Source of the DNA: an archaeon
Lineage (GTDB): Archaea; Thermoproteota; Nitrososphaeria; Nitrososphaerales; CADDZS01
Direction: 5' to 3'
Assembly: GCA_021806865.1 (NCBI GenBank)
Contig: JAKAPU010000179.1
Span: forward strand, 1-5,529
Length of the DNA stretch: 5,529 bases
Position 1 is the first letter of the stretch. Every line of letters begins with the position of its first letter. A program made the translations under genes and the position numbers. Below are positions 1 to 5,529 of the stretch, piece after piece. A model generated the notes under the pieces. That model saw only the letters and a program-made list of their open reading frames with translations. It searched no databases and was not told the DNA's origin.

Positions 1-3
1 AAG

Positions 4-16
4 AAATAAAATAAAG
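4..16 (+). promoter_or_regulatory. AT-rich TATA-like element upstream of the HerA-type ATPase gene
   Basis: The run AAATAAAATAAAG lies about 27-39 bases upstream of ATG 43. That spacing fits an archaeal TATA box serving a leaderless or short-leader transcript, and the gene has no evident SD. The window begins only a few bases before it, so a BRE element cannot be judged. This is a weak call from composition and spacing alone. Confidence 0.3.
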
Positions 17-36
17 ACTACGAATGCAAGTGTAGA

Positions 37-1257
37 TTGGACATGTCCAAAGGCGATTTGACACTCGGATGGGCTGTGACAGCTAACCATGAACCAAAGT
101 ATTGGTTGAAGAAAAATCCTAGTCCGGGTGAACAATCTATTGAAGATCTAGTTCAAGTGGATGCAGGTAACCTTGCTACGCACACTATCATCATTGCACC
201 CAGTGGCTCGGGCAAGTCGTTCTTTCTTGGCAGACTGGTGGAGGAGATAATTATTCAGACTAGAGCCCGATGCCTGATTCTGGATCCAAACGGAGACTTT
301 TTCAAAGTCTCGCAAATCGACGAAACCCTTTGGAAGAACCCGCAGTACGACAGGAACAACCGTACTGGGAAGCTTCCCACAGAATCCAACTGTGCTGAAT
401 TCAAAGAGAAATGGTCCGATGTTACAAAGAGAGTTCGGAGTGCCCGAGACGAAGGTAGTATTGCGAAGGACGAAGATGGAGTGCCCCAAAGCCTTGACGT
501 ATGGTGGCCATCAATGACTTCGGATTTTTTGAGCGAAGGTCTGGATTCGTTTTCTGATCGAGCCATTGTAGCCGAGAGATTTGCTTCTGCAAATGTTTGG
601 AATTACTACTTCTCAAAGGCATATCAGTTTCTAGCTGAAGGCATCATAACAAAGGGGCTTAGGATTCCAGAAGTCGGCGAAGCCAGATTGGAAGTAATCG
701 ACTTGGTATCTGTGACATCAAAGGAGTCGCGCGGCTTGGTAGTCAATTCAATTTTGGATGCTGAATGGACCAGGTCAAGAGAAGAATGGCGAAGTACAAT
801 GAAGACTTCACCGGAAAATGATCGCCGAGTGCCCACTTTCATAGTTCTGGATGAAGCTCACAACCTAATTCCTACGGAGACTCGGTCGAAATCTGAGAAA
901 TCAGTGCTTGAACAATTTAGGTCTATTGCCTCGGAAGGAAGAAAATACGGACTCTTTTTGATTCTTGTGACCCAAAGGCCAGACAAGATAGACCCTCGCA
1001 TTTTGTCTGAATGTGAGAACAAGGCGTTGCTCAGAATGTTCTCAACCGAACAATTGAGAATAACCGGCAGTTCTTTGGGTGCTGATCGAGGGTTGAGCAA
1101 AGAAATGGGTAGATGTTTGAAATTTCCTACCGGTTGTGTGATGATTGAGGGTAAGTGGGCGAAATACAGGACCAAAGTGTTCTATTCTGCCGCTAGGAGG
1201 ACGGTTGAGGGCGGGAGGGGCTTGAGACGCGATTACTGGGCTGGGCCAATGCAATGA
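37..1257 (+). CDS. HerA-type (DUF87/FtsK-HerA superfamily) hexameric ATPase
   Basis: This is a P-loop ATPase of the HerA/FtsK class, whose members form hexameric rings that pump or unwind DNA, commonly with a partner nuclease or effector. Visible motifs are Walker A APSGSGKS (residues 54-61), the HerA-type strand LILDPNGDF (80-88), Walker B FIVLDEAHN (268-276) with catalytic Asp272-Glu273, the sensor strand VTQRP (311-315), and a downstream LLRM whose Arg333 is a candidate trans-acting arginine. At 406 residues it is compact. Only about 40 residues precede the ATPase core, so a full N-terminal HAS-barrel seems absent. A long insert (about residues 90-215) follows the DPNGDF strand. The frame opens after a stop at 7-9. 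The start is TTG 37 or, two codons on, ATG 43, with no clear SD at either. No NurA-like nuclease is in the window, so the classical HerA-NurA repair pair is not shown. The wHTH and PRTase genes downstream suggest an accessory or defence role (inference). The family call is secure; the function is not. Confidence 0.9.
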   Translation: MDMSKGDLTLGWAVTANHEPKYWLKKNPSPGEQSIEDLVQVDAGNLATHTIIIAPSGSGKSFFLGRLVEEIIIQTRARCLILDPNGDFFKVSQIDETLWKNPQYDRNNRTGKLPTESNCAEFKEKWSDVTKRVRSARDEGSIAKDEDGVPQSLDVWWPSMTSDFLSEGLDSFSDRAIVAERFASANVWNYYFSKAYQFLAEGIITKGLRIPEVGEARLEVIDLVSVTSKESRGLVVNSILDAEWTRSREEWRSTMKTSPENDRRVPTFIVLDEAHNLIPTETRSKSEKSVLEQFRSIASEGRKYGLFLILVTQRPDKIDPRILSECENKALLRMFSTEQLRITGSSLGADRGLSKEMGRCLKFPTGCVMIEGKWAKYRTKVFYSAARRTVEGGRGLRRDYWAGPMQ

Positions 1258-1290
1258 AATTAAAGTCTTGAGAGTATATCACCAGCAATG

Positions 1291-1316
1291 ATTTATATCC
1301 CAATATAATTGGTATA
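1291..1316 (+). promoter_or_regulatory. TATA-like box overlapped by a near-palindromic operator candidate
   Basis: ATTTATAT (1291-1298) resembles the archaeal TATA box and would place transcription initiation near 1320. Directly over and after it is an inverted repeat, CCAAT-ATA-ATTGG (1300-1312). One mismatched pair (1299/1313) outward it continues with TAT/ATA, giving a near-palindrome over 1296-1316. A repressor bound here would cover the TATA-box edge and the start-site region. The first gene downstream encodes a wHTH-like protein, so autoregulation is a natural hypothesis, but it is an inference. Confidence 0.4.
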
Positions 1317-1324
1317 CGGCCATC

Positions 1325-1330
1325 GGAGGG
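1325..1330 (+). promoter_or_regulatory. Shine-Dalgarno GGAGGG deciding a TTG start
   Basis: GGAGGG ends 8 bases before TTG 1339 and lies downstream of the TATA-like box at 1291-1298. The alternative in-frame TTG at 1309 has no SD, falls inside the inverted repeat and lies upstream of the predicted transcript start. The SD therefore argues for TTG 1339 as the start of the wHTH gene. Confidence 0.5.
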
Positions 1331-1338
1331 CGCTCTAT

Positions 1339-1755
1339 TTGAGTCATGCCAGAACCGATAGATATCCAAGGAACAAGTTATACCAACATCTAGGTCACAC
1401 TGAAAAGATAATCCTTTCAGTCTGCAACGAGGGGGTGGCTTTCAAAGATGGCAAGCTTGATTATGATCCAAAGATTGGGAAATCTTGGCTGTCAAAGCTA
1501 GAAAAGGACCTGAAAGGCGAAGTCAGCCGAGCCAAAATTGACGAATCCCTAGATTTCCTTCTTGATGATCGAATACTTCGGCACGGTGCAACGGAAATGG
1601 AACCTGTGATTGATGAGGAGGGGAAGAAATGGGTTAGAGGATACTACCTAGGAAATGAATTCGTAGAGAGGGTTCTCATGCTCTACGTTGCTACTCACGA
1701 TATTCCAATGGTAACGCAGATTGCAAAGACAAGAGTCCGCCAGACTTCTAAGTGA
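1339..1755 (+). CDS. Small winged-helix-like protein paired with a PRTase
   Basis: This predicted soluble protein has 138 residues from TTG 1339; a start at TTG 1309 would give 148. I do not recognise a characterised family with certainty. Residues from about 12 on read as a winged-helix fold: helix YQHLGHTEKIILSVC, a basic region around WLSKLEKDLKG, a recognition-type helix SRAKIDESLDFLLDDRIL, and a beta wing around WVRGYYLGNEFVERV. The acidic, charged composition allows either DNA or protein binding. It begins 81 bases after the ATPase stop, with its own TATA-like box and SD. Its last 35 bases overlap the PRTase frame, so the two products are probably made together. I recall wHTH modules described as associated with PRTase domains in predicted prokaryotic conflict systems; that match needs an HMM search. 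The C-terminal tail (after about residue 128) lies in the overlap, and a frameshift fusing the two proteins cannot be excluded. Confidence 0.6.
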   Translation: MSHARTDRYPRNKLYQHLGHTEKIILSVCNEGVAFKDGKLDYDPKIGKSWLSKLEKDLKGEVSRAKIDESLDFLLDDRILRHGATEMEPVIDEEGKKWVRGYYLGNEFVERVLMLYVATHDIPMVTQIAKTRVRQTSK

Positions 1756-2056
1756 AGTCTGTGAGTATATCCAGCATCTACACGAGAAATTCAGATATGA
1801 TCGCACTATCTGTATTGAACGAAGTGGTTACGCCCTATACAAAGACGCAATTGCGCTGGTGGGAGGCCCTGCCAAGCAGGTTCCGTTTAACCCAGCTCGC
1901 GAAATCGAAAGTCTTCCGATAAAGGGGAAACGAATTCTTCTCTTTGATGATAGCATTCGCACTGGGACTACACTCAAGAGAGCAAGAGAAAGGCTGCTTG
2001 CAGTCGGCGCCAAAGATGTAGATCTGGCAGCTACAGCTGACATACCCCAGAAATGA
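1721..2056 (+). CDS. Compact phosphoribosyltransferase-fold (PRTase) protein
   Basis: The product is a 111-residue protein with a type I PRTase core. The PRPP-binding loop ILLFDDSIRTGTT (residues 72-84) has the diagnostic paired acids Asp76-Asp77 and the phosphate-binding TGTT (81-84). An earlier strand and helix, ICIERSGYALYKDAIAL (30-46), match the first core strand and pyrophosphate-loop region. Salvage PRTases usually run 160-220 residues with a long flexible loop and a hood. Here only about 25 residues separate the first helix from the PRPP-loop strand, and the protein ends about 10 residues after the strand following the loop. Substrate specificity therefore cannot be read. The frame is closed upstream by TAA 1712-1714, and the only start in the segment is TTG 1721, without SD, 35 bases inside the wHTH gene. 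It may be reached by translational coupling, or it may be the C-terminal half of a frameshifted wHTH-PRTase fusion. Function is unassigned; an effector or nucleotide-metabolism role beside a HerA motor is an inference. Confidence 0.7.
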   Translation: MQRQESARLLSEVCEYIQHLHEKFRYDRTICIERSGYALYKDAIALVGGPAKQVPFNPAREIESLPIKGKRILLFDDSIRTGTTLKRARERLLAVGAKDVDLAATADIPQK

Positions 2057-2063
2057 CACGGAC

Positions 2064-2460
2064 TCAGACAATCCCCGTGCAGAAAGCTGTTCCATAGACC
2101 CAGTCCAAAAGAGTAGCCAATAACCGCGCTAGCCATCGCAGAAATTACGAATCTTTTCGAAATTTGTCGTCGAGCTTCAGCAACCAAGTCGAAATCGCTG
2201 AAATTGCGACTATGGCTGGTCCGACAATGAAGCAGATGTTGAACGGCCCGTCGTAAACAAAATTCCCAATAAAGAGACCAAAGGAGATTTGAGTCTGTCG
2301 CAGTTGTATACTCGTTGACGGGCAAATGCATTGTGTTGAAGAATACGAATATGAAAAGCAGAATAGTGATCGGCAGATTGGCGATGAATGTCTGTGTTGT
2401 AGTTCTGGAAAACTCACTCGGAATACTTCTTTTCGGTTCTTCGCTCTTACTCGCTGACAT
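2064..2460 (-). pseudogene. Frameshifted small membrane protein gene
   Basis: The reading frame starts at ATG 2460 with a charged N-terminus (MSASKSEEPKRS) followed by a clear membrane helix, ANLPITILLFIFVFF (about residues 27-41). Around 2330-2285 this frame turns into unnatural sequence. The +1 frame instead becomes strongly membrane-like (FGLFIGNFVYDGPFNICFIV, then GPAIVAISAISTWLL) until a TAA near 2145. Just before that stop, at an AAAA run near 2157-2154, the original frame resumes a third hydrophobic helix, FVISAMASAVIGYSFGLGLW. The nearest stop for a product ending short of the PRTase is the TGA at 2066-2064 in the +1 frame. No single frame gives a sensible protein. Two or more indels, through decay or assembly error, explain it best. 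It lies 58 bases behind the DUF1614-like gene on the same strand and converges on the PRTase gene with a 7-base gap. The family is not recognised; it probably had at least three membrane helices. Confidence 0.55.
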
Positions 2461-2518
2461 GTTTCAGTAACTCACGCAGATCTCTTCAGAATTTCTGGTT
2501 CGCAAATCCACTTTCTGT

Positions 2519-3094
2519 TTATTTGGCTCTGGCGCTTGTTCTGACAATTGACAGTACTAAGAGTCCCATCACGAAAATCAACGCAAAAGATAGACCTCCA
2601 AGAAAGACTGCGTCATATGGTCCATTTGCTCCGATAATTGCAGGTGTCACGTCCAATCCGAGATACTGTATGTTAAGAAATGCCGCAATAATTCTGAGTA
2701 CATCAGACGAAAATATCCCAAACGTTCCGATTGCGTACATTTGAAGGCAAGTGAAGTTGATGTTTACGTGATCTATTTCTCTCAAGTGAGCCCGAAACCA
2801 GATTGCTAGCGTGACGGCGATCACCGAATAGAAGAGAAATCCAGGAGTTGATATCTGATGAGTTACGATTCCACTCACGGTCCAAACAAGGGAGTACAAC
2901 AGGCCGACAAGTGCGGAATATCCAAAGACAGAATTTACGGTCTTCCTCTTGTGTGAGACGAGCACGAGAAAGGCCGAGGCTAGGATAAGGGGGAGAACTG
3001 CTCCAACGAGGTTGATTTCTATGTTCTGGTCGTGGTATTGGAACAGATAGAAGGAACAATAGATTGTGAAATGTGATAGGCAAGAATCTAGCAG
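2519..3094 (-). CDS. Multi-pass membrane protein resembling DUF1614
   Basis: The open frame encodes 191 residues from CTG 3094, or 148 from the first canonical start, GTG 2965. The 43 residues before the GTG continue a natural membrane protein, including NLVGAVLPLILASAFLV (about 28-44), so the GTG start would cut a helix in half. Further helices lie at about 56-76, 81-100, 118-140 and 160-185. Three sites recall DUF1614, an uncharacterised archaeal and bacterial membrane family. They are NLVGAVLP like its N(I/V)GGA-x-(I/V)P motif, YAIGTFGIFSSDVL (120-133) like Y-x-x-G-T-x-G-x-L-x-G-A-D-L, and IIGANGPYDAVFLGG (153-167) like S-I-G-G-A-G-T-F-D-G-I-F-L-T-G. The usual GAD acid is kept as Asp131 in SSDV. 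The start is unclear: an excellent SD (3111-3104) stands 9 bases before CTG 3094, and no ATG, GTG or TTG lies between them in this frame. It could use CTG, or have lost its start through an indel. No enzymatic role is known to me. Confidence 0.65.
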   Translation of the reverse strand: MLDSCLSHFTIYCSFYLFQYHDQNIEINLVGAVLPLILASAFLVLVSHKRKTVNSVFGYSALVGLLYSLVWTVSGIVTHQISTPGFLFYSVIAVTLAIWFRAHLREIDHVNINFTCLQMYAIGTFGIFSSDVLRIIAAFLNIQYLGLDVTPAIIGANGPYDAVFLGGLSFALIFVMGLLVLSIVRTSARAK

Positions 3095-3103
3095 GGATGC
3101 CTA

Positions 3104-3111
3104 CACCTCCC
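3104..3111 (-). promoter_or_regulatory. Shine-Dalgarno GGGAGGTG without a canonical start
   Basis: On the minus strand GGGAGGTG is a near-complete anti-16S match. It lies 11 bases after the stop of the small two-helix membrane protein and 9 bases before CTG 3094 in the frame of the DUF1614-like protein. This supports translation starting near 3094 rather than at GTG 2965. It also suggests tight coupling to the upstream gene. Confidence 0.5.
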
Positions 3112-3122
3112 AAATCCTAGGC

Positions 3123-3287
3123 CTATGCAGCAAACACAATTACAGCGACCCCAATCACTATCAGAATGACACCTAGCCAAAACGCGGCGTTCCCTATAGA
3201 GAAGTCGAGAGGCGTGATGACAAAAGATCCCAAGACTAGAACTGCTCCGATAATCACCAACCAAACCAACGGCGGAATTTCAGACAT
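3123..3287 (-). CDS. Small two-helix membrane protein
   Basis: The product is 54 residues from ATG 3287. A short polar N-terminus (MSEIPP) leads into a first membrane helix, LVWLVIIGAVLVLGSFVI (about 7-24). A loop (TPLDFSIGN) and a second helix, AAFWLGVILIVIGVAVIVF (about 34-52), end the protein almost at the membrane. No signal-peptidase site or enzymatic motif is visible, and I do not recognise a family beyond generic small archaeal membrane proteins. An in-frame TTG at 3308 would add seven residues; neither start has an SD, and ATG is preferred as the stronger codon. It sits behind the perfect hairpin at 3322-3351 and just before the SD of the DUF1614-like gene, so it probably shares a transcript with the latter. 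Confidence 0.6.
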   Translation of the reverse strand: MSEIPPLVWLVIIGAVLVLGSFVITPLDFSIGNAAFWLGVILIVIGVAVIVFAA

Positions 3288-3321
3288 AGGTTGGCTCAAA
3301 GAGGGCAATGGAATACAAGTG

Positions 3322-3351
3322 TGATCTTCGGTAACCGATTACCGAAGATCA
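3322..3351 (-). terminator. Perfect 13-bp hairpin after the membrane wHTH gene
   Basis: TGATCTTCGGTAA and its exact reverse complement flank a four-base loop (CCGA on the plus strand), with no mismatch. It begins 7 bases past the stop of the membrane wHTH gene and ends 35 bases before ATG 3287 of the next. The position fits a transcript-end or RNA-processing hairpin. No T-run follows it on the minus strand, so it is not a textbook intrinsic terminator. As a DNA palindrome it could equally be an operator for the small membrane-protein gene. The structure is certain; the role is not. Confidence 0.5.
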
Positions 3352-3357
3352 GAAAGG

Positions 3358-3816
3358 CTAATCTTCGTTCAGAAGTTCTTTGTCCAAGTATGAAAGCTGA
3401 CGCAGCAGATAGAGTCCCAGCCCAAGAAAAGCTAACGAGGCGACTAAAAGTGTAATCGGCGTAATAACGGTATGAAGATCTAACTCGATAGCCGCCCATG
3501 ATAGTGGCAAGAAGGCGATGATGATAATTGCCAGTACCAATGCGCGGGGAATCAATAGGTGTCGGATCTGATGTCTTCCTTGTCTTGTGATCTTGATGAA
3601 TTCCCGTTCATTCTTATGGATGATCACTAACCAGCCTTTCTCTAGCAACTCGTGTATGAGATCGCTAGTCCAACCACTTTTCGCATAGCCCAATCCCTTG
3701 CTGAGCTGCGTTACATTGTATTCGATAGGGCCTTTCTTGTAGATCTGGAAAAGAATCCTCTGCCTGGGTTGCAGCAGACGTGCGGGTCTCCTTTCTCCGC
3801 CATCAGAACTTGACAT
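3358..3816 (-). CDS. Membrane-anchored winged-helix protein (wHTH + two TM helices)
   Basis: The product has 152 residues. The N-terminal half is a MarR/PadR-like winged helix: helix RQRILFQIYKKGP (18-30), second helix VTQLSKGLGY (35-44), recognition helix SGWTSDLIHELLEKGWL (47-63), a short wing (VIIHKNEREFIKI, 64-76) and the T-x-x-G-R turn (77-81) typical of such domains. The C-terminal half has two membrane helices, about 92-110 and 117-138, then a charged tail. It is probably a DNA-binding regulator tethered to the cytoplasmic face of the membrane, an architecture common in archaea. No ligand domain is visible. The ATG start is supported by AGGTGGTG four bases upstream. It follows hsdR by 58 bases on the same strand and is followed by the perfect hairpin, so hsdR and this gene may form one transcript. 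Regulation of the restriction locus or of the membrane genes is only an inference. Confidence 0.75.
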   Translation of the reverse strand: MSSSDGGERRPARLLQPRQRILFQIYKKGPIEYNVTQLSKGLGYAKSGWTSDLIHELLEKGWLVIIHKNEREFIKITRQGRHQIRHLLIPRALVLAIIIIAFLPLSWAAIELDLHTVITPITLLVASLAFLGLGLYLLRQLSYLDKELLNED

Positions 3817-3820
3817 TTAG

Positions 3821-3828
3821 CACCACCT
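3821..3828 (-). promoter_or_regulatory. Shine-Dalgarno AGGTGGTG of the membrane wHTH gene
   Basis: AGGTGGTG on the minus strand ends four bases before ATG 3816, and its GGTG core matches the archaeal SD. It confirms the start of the membrane-anchored wHTH protein. No convincing TATA box is seen between this site and the hsdR stop, which favours co-transcription with hsdR. Confidence 0.5.
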
Positions 3829-3874
3829 TCTATTTTGGGCGTTACCTACATTTCGAGAAGAGATTCTGGAATTG

Positions 3875-5529
3875 CTAGCTGTACCAGTCTTTTGCCACCA
3901 ATTCCGCTTGCTGCAACACTGTTTGCGTAGCTTTCTCCTGCTTGTCGGGAGGGTAATCGTACTTTCTTAACAGACGTCTCACTGCCACTCTGAGTTTCGC
4001 CCTCACATTTTCCTTAACCGTCCAATCAATGCTTGTATTTTCACGCACAGTCTTTACCAGCTCGGTTGCGATCGTTCTGAGTGTCTCATCTCCGAGAACC
4101 TTCACTGCACTGTCATTCACTTCGAGAGCGTCGTAAAAAGCAAGCTCCTCTTCAGAAAGCCCAAGTTTCTCTCCTCGCTTGTTTGCCTCCCTCATCTGTT
4201 TTGCAAGTTCAATTAGCTCCTGGATCACTTCTGCTGCTTCAACCGACCTGTTCTGATACTTCCTGATGCTTTCATCGAGCATGTCTGAGAAAAGCTTCGA
4301 CTGGACCATATTCTTCTTCAAATGTAGTTTCAGCTCGTCATTGATCAGTTTCTTTAACAGCTCGAGTGCCAAGTTCTTGTGCTGGAGTTTCTTCAGCCCG
4401 TTTAGAAATTGATCAGACATTAGTGGCGAAACGTCAGGACGCTTCAACCCCGCCGCGTCGAATATGTCGACTATCCCTTGGGCTCCTATTGCCTCGGATA
4501 CGACCTGCCTGATTGCAGTATCGATCTCTGCTGGGGCTCTTGTGTCACTTGGCGTGTATTTCACAATCTGCGCCCTTATTGCTTGGAAGAACCCCAACTC
4601 GTCTCTGATCTTTAGCGCCTTTTCGTTAGGCACAGAGAGGGCGAACGCTTTAGAGAGTTCCATGACATTTTTCAGGAACCTATTTTTGCCGTCATCTTGA
4701 GCTAGTATGTGCTCCAAAGCAGCTGGTACCACAGATATCTTTTCGGTCGCCTTGCCAGTGAAGAACTTGGAATAGTCAAATCTGTGAAACATTGCCTTGC
4801 AGATCTCGTATTTTTCCATCATCACAGCGACCGCCTGCTCCTGCGGGACTCCGACGTCTTCCCTGTCTTCTCTGGTGTAATTGGCTAGCGCTTCTTTGAG
4901 AAAGTATCCTATGCCAATATAGTCCACAACCAATCCACCGGGCTTGTCCTTGAATACTCTATTCACTCTGGCTATGGCCTGCATCAACCCATGTCCGCGC
5001 ATCGGCTTGTCTACATACATGGTGTGAAGAGGTGGAGCGTCAAAGCCCGTGAGCCACATGTCCCTCACTATTGCAAGTTTCAGGGAATCTTTCGGATCTT
5101 TGAGCCTGTCCTGGAGTGCTTTTCGTCTCAATTTGTTTCTAACATGAGGATGAAACTCTGGCGGGTCGGTCGCTGAACCAGTCATGACAACTTTGATTGT
5201 TCCCTTGTCGTCATCTTGACTGTGCCACTCCGGTCTCAGTTTGACAATCTGATCGTATAATTCGACACAAATGCGGCGGCTCATGCAGACAATCATCCCC
5301 TTTCCTTTGAGAGCCTTGTCTCTAGCTTCAAAGTGAGAAACAATGTCTTCCGCAACTTCCTTGATCCTCTTTTCTGCTCCGACGATTGCTTCCAGCCTAG
5401 CCCATTTACCTCGTAGTCTTTCCTTGACCTGAGCTTCTTGGTCCTCTGTGATCTCTTCGAACGCTTTGTCTATCTTTGGTCGTTCGTCCTCCTTGAGTTT
5501 GAGCTTCGCTAGCCTTGCCTCAGATCGGA
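3875..5529 (-). CDS. hsdR: Type I restriction enzyme HsdR subunit, C-terminal part (5' end outside window)
   Basis: HsdR is the ATP-driven translocase and nuclease subunit of type I restriction-modification complexes (with HsdM and HsdS). The frame is open to the window edge, so the ATG at 5296 is internal (visible residue 78); the preceding 77 residues (for example [16 protein letters not shown]) are typical HsdR sequence. About 550 residues are visible. They cover the second RecA-like helicase lobe: motif [11 protein letters not shown] (77-85), VMTGSATD (114-121), motif V LTGFDAP (159-165) followed by YVDKP, and motif [10 protein letters not shown] (183-190) then GGLVVDY. A long helical C-terminal region after about residue 215 fits DUF3387 and ends in DWYS. 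The N-terminal PD-(D/E)xK nuclease and the Walker A/DEAH lobe would lie beyond 5529. All visible motifs are intact with no internal stop. No hsdM or hsdS lies downstream in the window; they may be upstream of hsdR. Confidence 0.93.
   Translation of the reverse strand, partial: RSEARLAKLKLKEDERPKIDKAFEEITEDQEAQVKERLRGKWARLEAIVGAEKRIKEVAEDIVSHFEARDKALKGKGMIVCMSRRICVELYDQIVKLRPEWHSQDDDKGTIKVVMTGSATDPPEFHPHVRNKLRRKALQDRLKDPKDSLKLAIVRDMWLTGFDAPPLHTMYVDKPMRGHGLMQAIARVNRVFKDKPGGLVVDYIGIGYFLKEALANYTREDREDVGVPQEQAVAVMMEKYEICKAMFHRFDYSKFFTGKATEKISVVPAALEHILAQDDGKNRFLKNVMELSKAFALSVPNEKALKIRDELGFFQAIRAQIVKYTPSDTRAPAEIDTAIRQVVSEAIGAQGIVDIFDAAGLKRPDVSPLMSDQFLNGLKKLQHKNLALELLKKLINDELKLHLKKNMVQSKLFSDMLDESIRKYQNRSVEAAEVIQELIELAKQMREANKRGEKLGLSEEELAFYDALEVNDSAVKVLGDETLRTIATELVKTVRENTSIDWTVKENVRAKLRVAVRRLLRKYDYPPDKQEKATQTVLQQAELVAKDWYS

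Noticed and set aside
148..1254. Several minus-strand frames opposite the ATPase gene
   Set aside because: They lie antisense to a gene with intact ATPase motifs, their translations have no domain or natural composition, and they lack SD support.
1828..2063. Continuation of the 2460 minus-strand frame across the PRTase gene
   Set aside because: Past about 2095 the translation is low-quality sequence antisense to the PRPP-loop coding region. The openness reflects the absence of stops opposite the PRTase, not a real C-terminus.
2057..2079. CACGG...CCGTG stem after the PRTase stop as a terminator
   Set aside because: The stem is only 5 bp with a 13-base loop and no T-run, so it is too weak to report.
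2703..3113. Minus-strand frame starting at TTG 3113 as a separate protein
   Set aside because: Only the first 25-30 residues could be membrane-like. The rest is proline/arginine/serine-rich shadow of the DUF1614-like gene, although its N-terminus might belong to that gene if an indel is present.
3296..3499. Minus-strand frame across the hairpin
   Set aside because: It overlaps the wHTH gene in another frame and includes the hairpin arms; the translation has no coherent fold.
4081..5176. Plus-strand frames inside the hsdR region
   Set aside because: They are short antisense shadows of a gene with continuous conserved motifs, and no SD or recognisable domain supports them.
3875..5296. HsdR beginning at ATG 5296 as a complete 473-residue protein
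   Set aside because: The frame continues to the window edge with typical HsdR sequence, and starting at 5296 would remove the beginning of helicase lobe 2.
1..5529. CRISPR array, tRNA, insertion sequence or att site
   Set aside because: No spaced direct repeats, cloverleaf, transposase motif or terminal inverted repeats were seen when reading both strands.

Overview
The window looks archaeal, at moderate confidence. AT-rich TATA-like boxes precede the first two genes, TTG starts recur, Shine-Dalgarno (SD) motifs occur only at some genes, and there is a membrane-anchored winged-helix protein and several small membrane proteins of the kind common in archaeal genomes. No rRNA, tRNA or other marker fixes the lineage.

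The window has two convergent halves. On the plus strand (about 37-2056) lies a compact three-gene group: a HerA-type hexameric ATPase, a small winged-helix (wHTH)-like protein preceded by its own TATA-like box, a near-palindrome and a good SD, and a very small phosphoribosyltransferase-fold (PRTase) protein that overlaps the wHTH gene by 35 bases. On the minus strand (5529 down to about 2064), transcription would run from a 5'-truncated type I restriction subunit (HsdR, C-terminal 550 residues) through a membrane-anchored wHTH protein, a perfect 13-bp hairpin and a 54-residue two-helix membrane protein. It then reaches a multi-pass membrane protein resembling DUF1614 and a membrane-protein gene broken by frameshifts.

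The most interesting reading is a defence island: a HerA ATPase + wHTH + PRTase module beside a type I restriction-modification locus. The PRTase keeps the PRPP-binding loop, but its flexible loop is short and there is little sequence after the core, so a nucleotide-salvage role is not obvious. An effector or nucleotide-handling role alongside a HerA motor is an inference worth testing.

Three neighbouring loci between 1709 and 3113 have reading-frame oddities: a 35-base overlap without SD, a double frameshift, and a good SD with no canonical start codon. Either this segment is decaying, or the assembly carries small indels here. All calls come from reading the sequence alone; no database search was possible.
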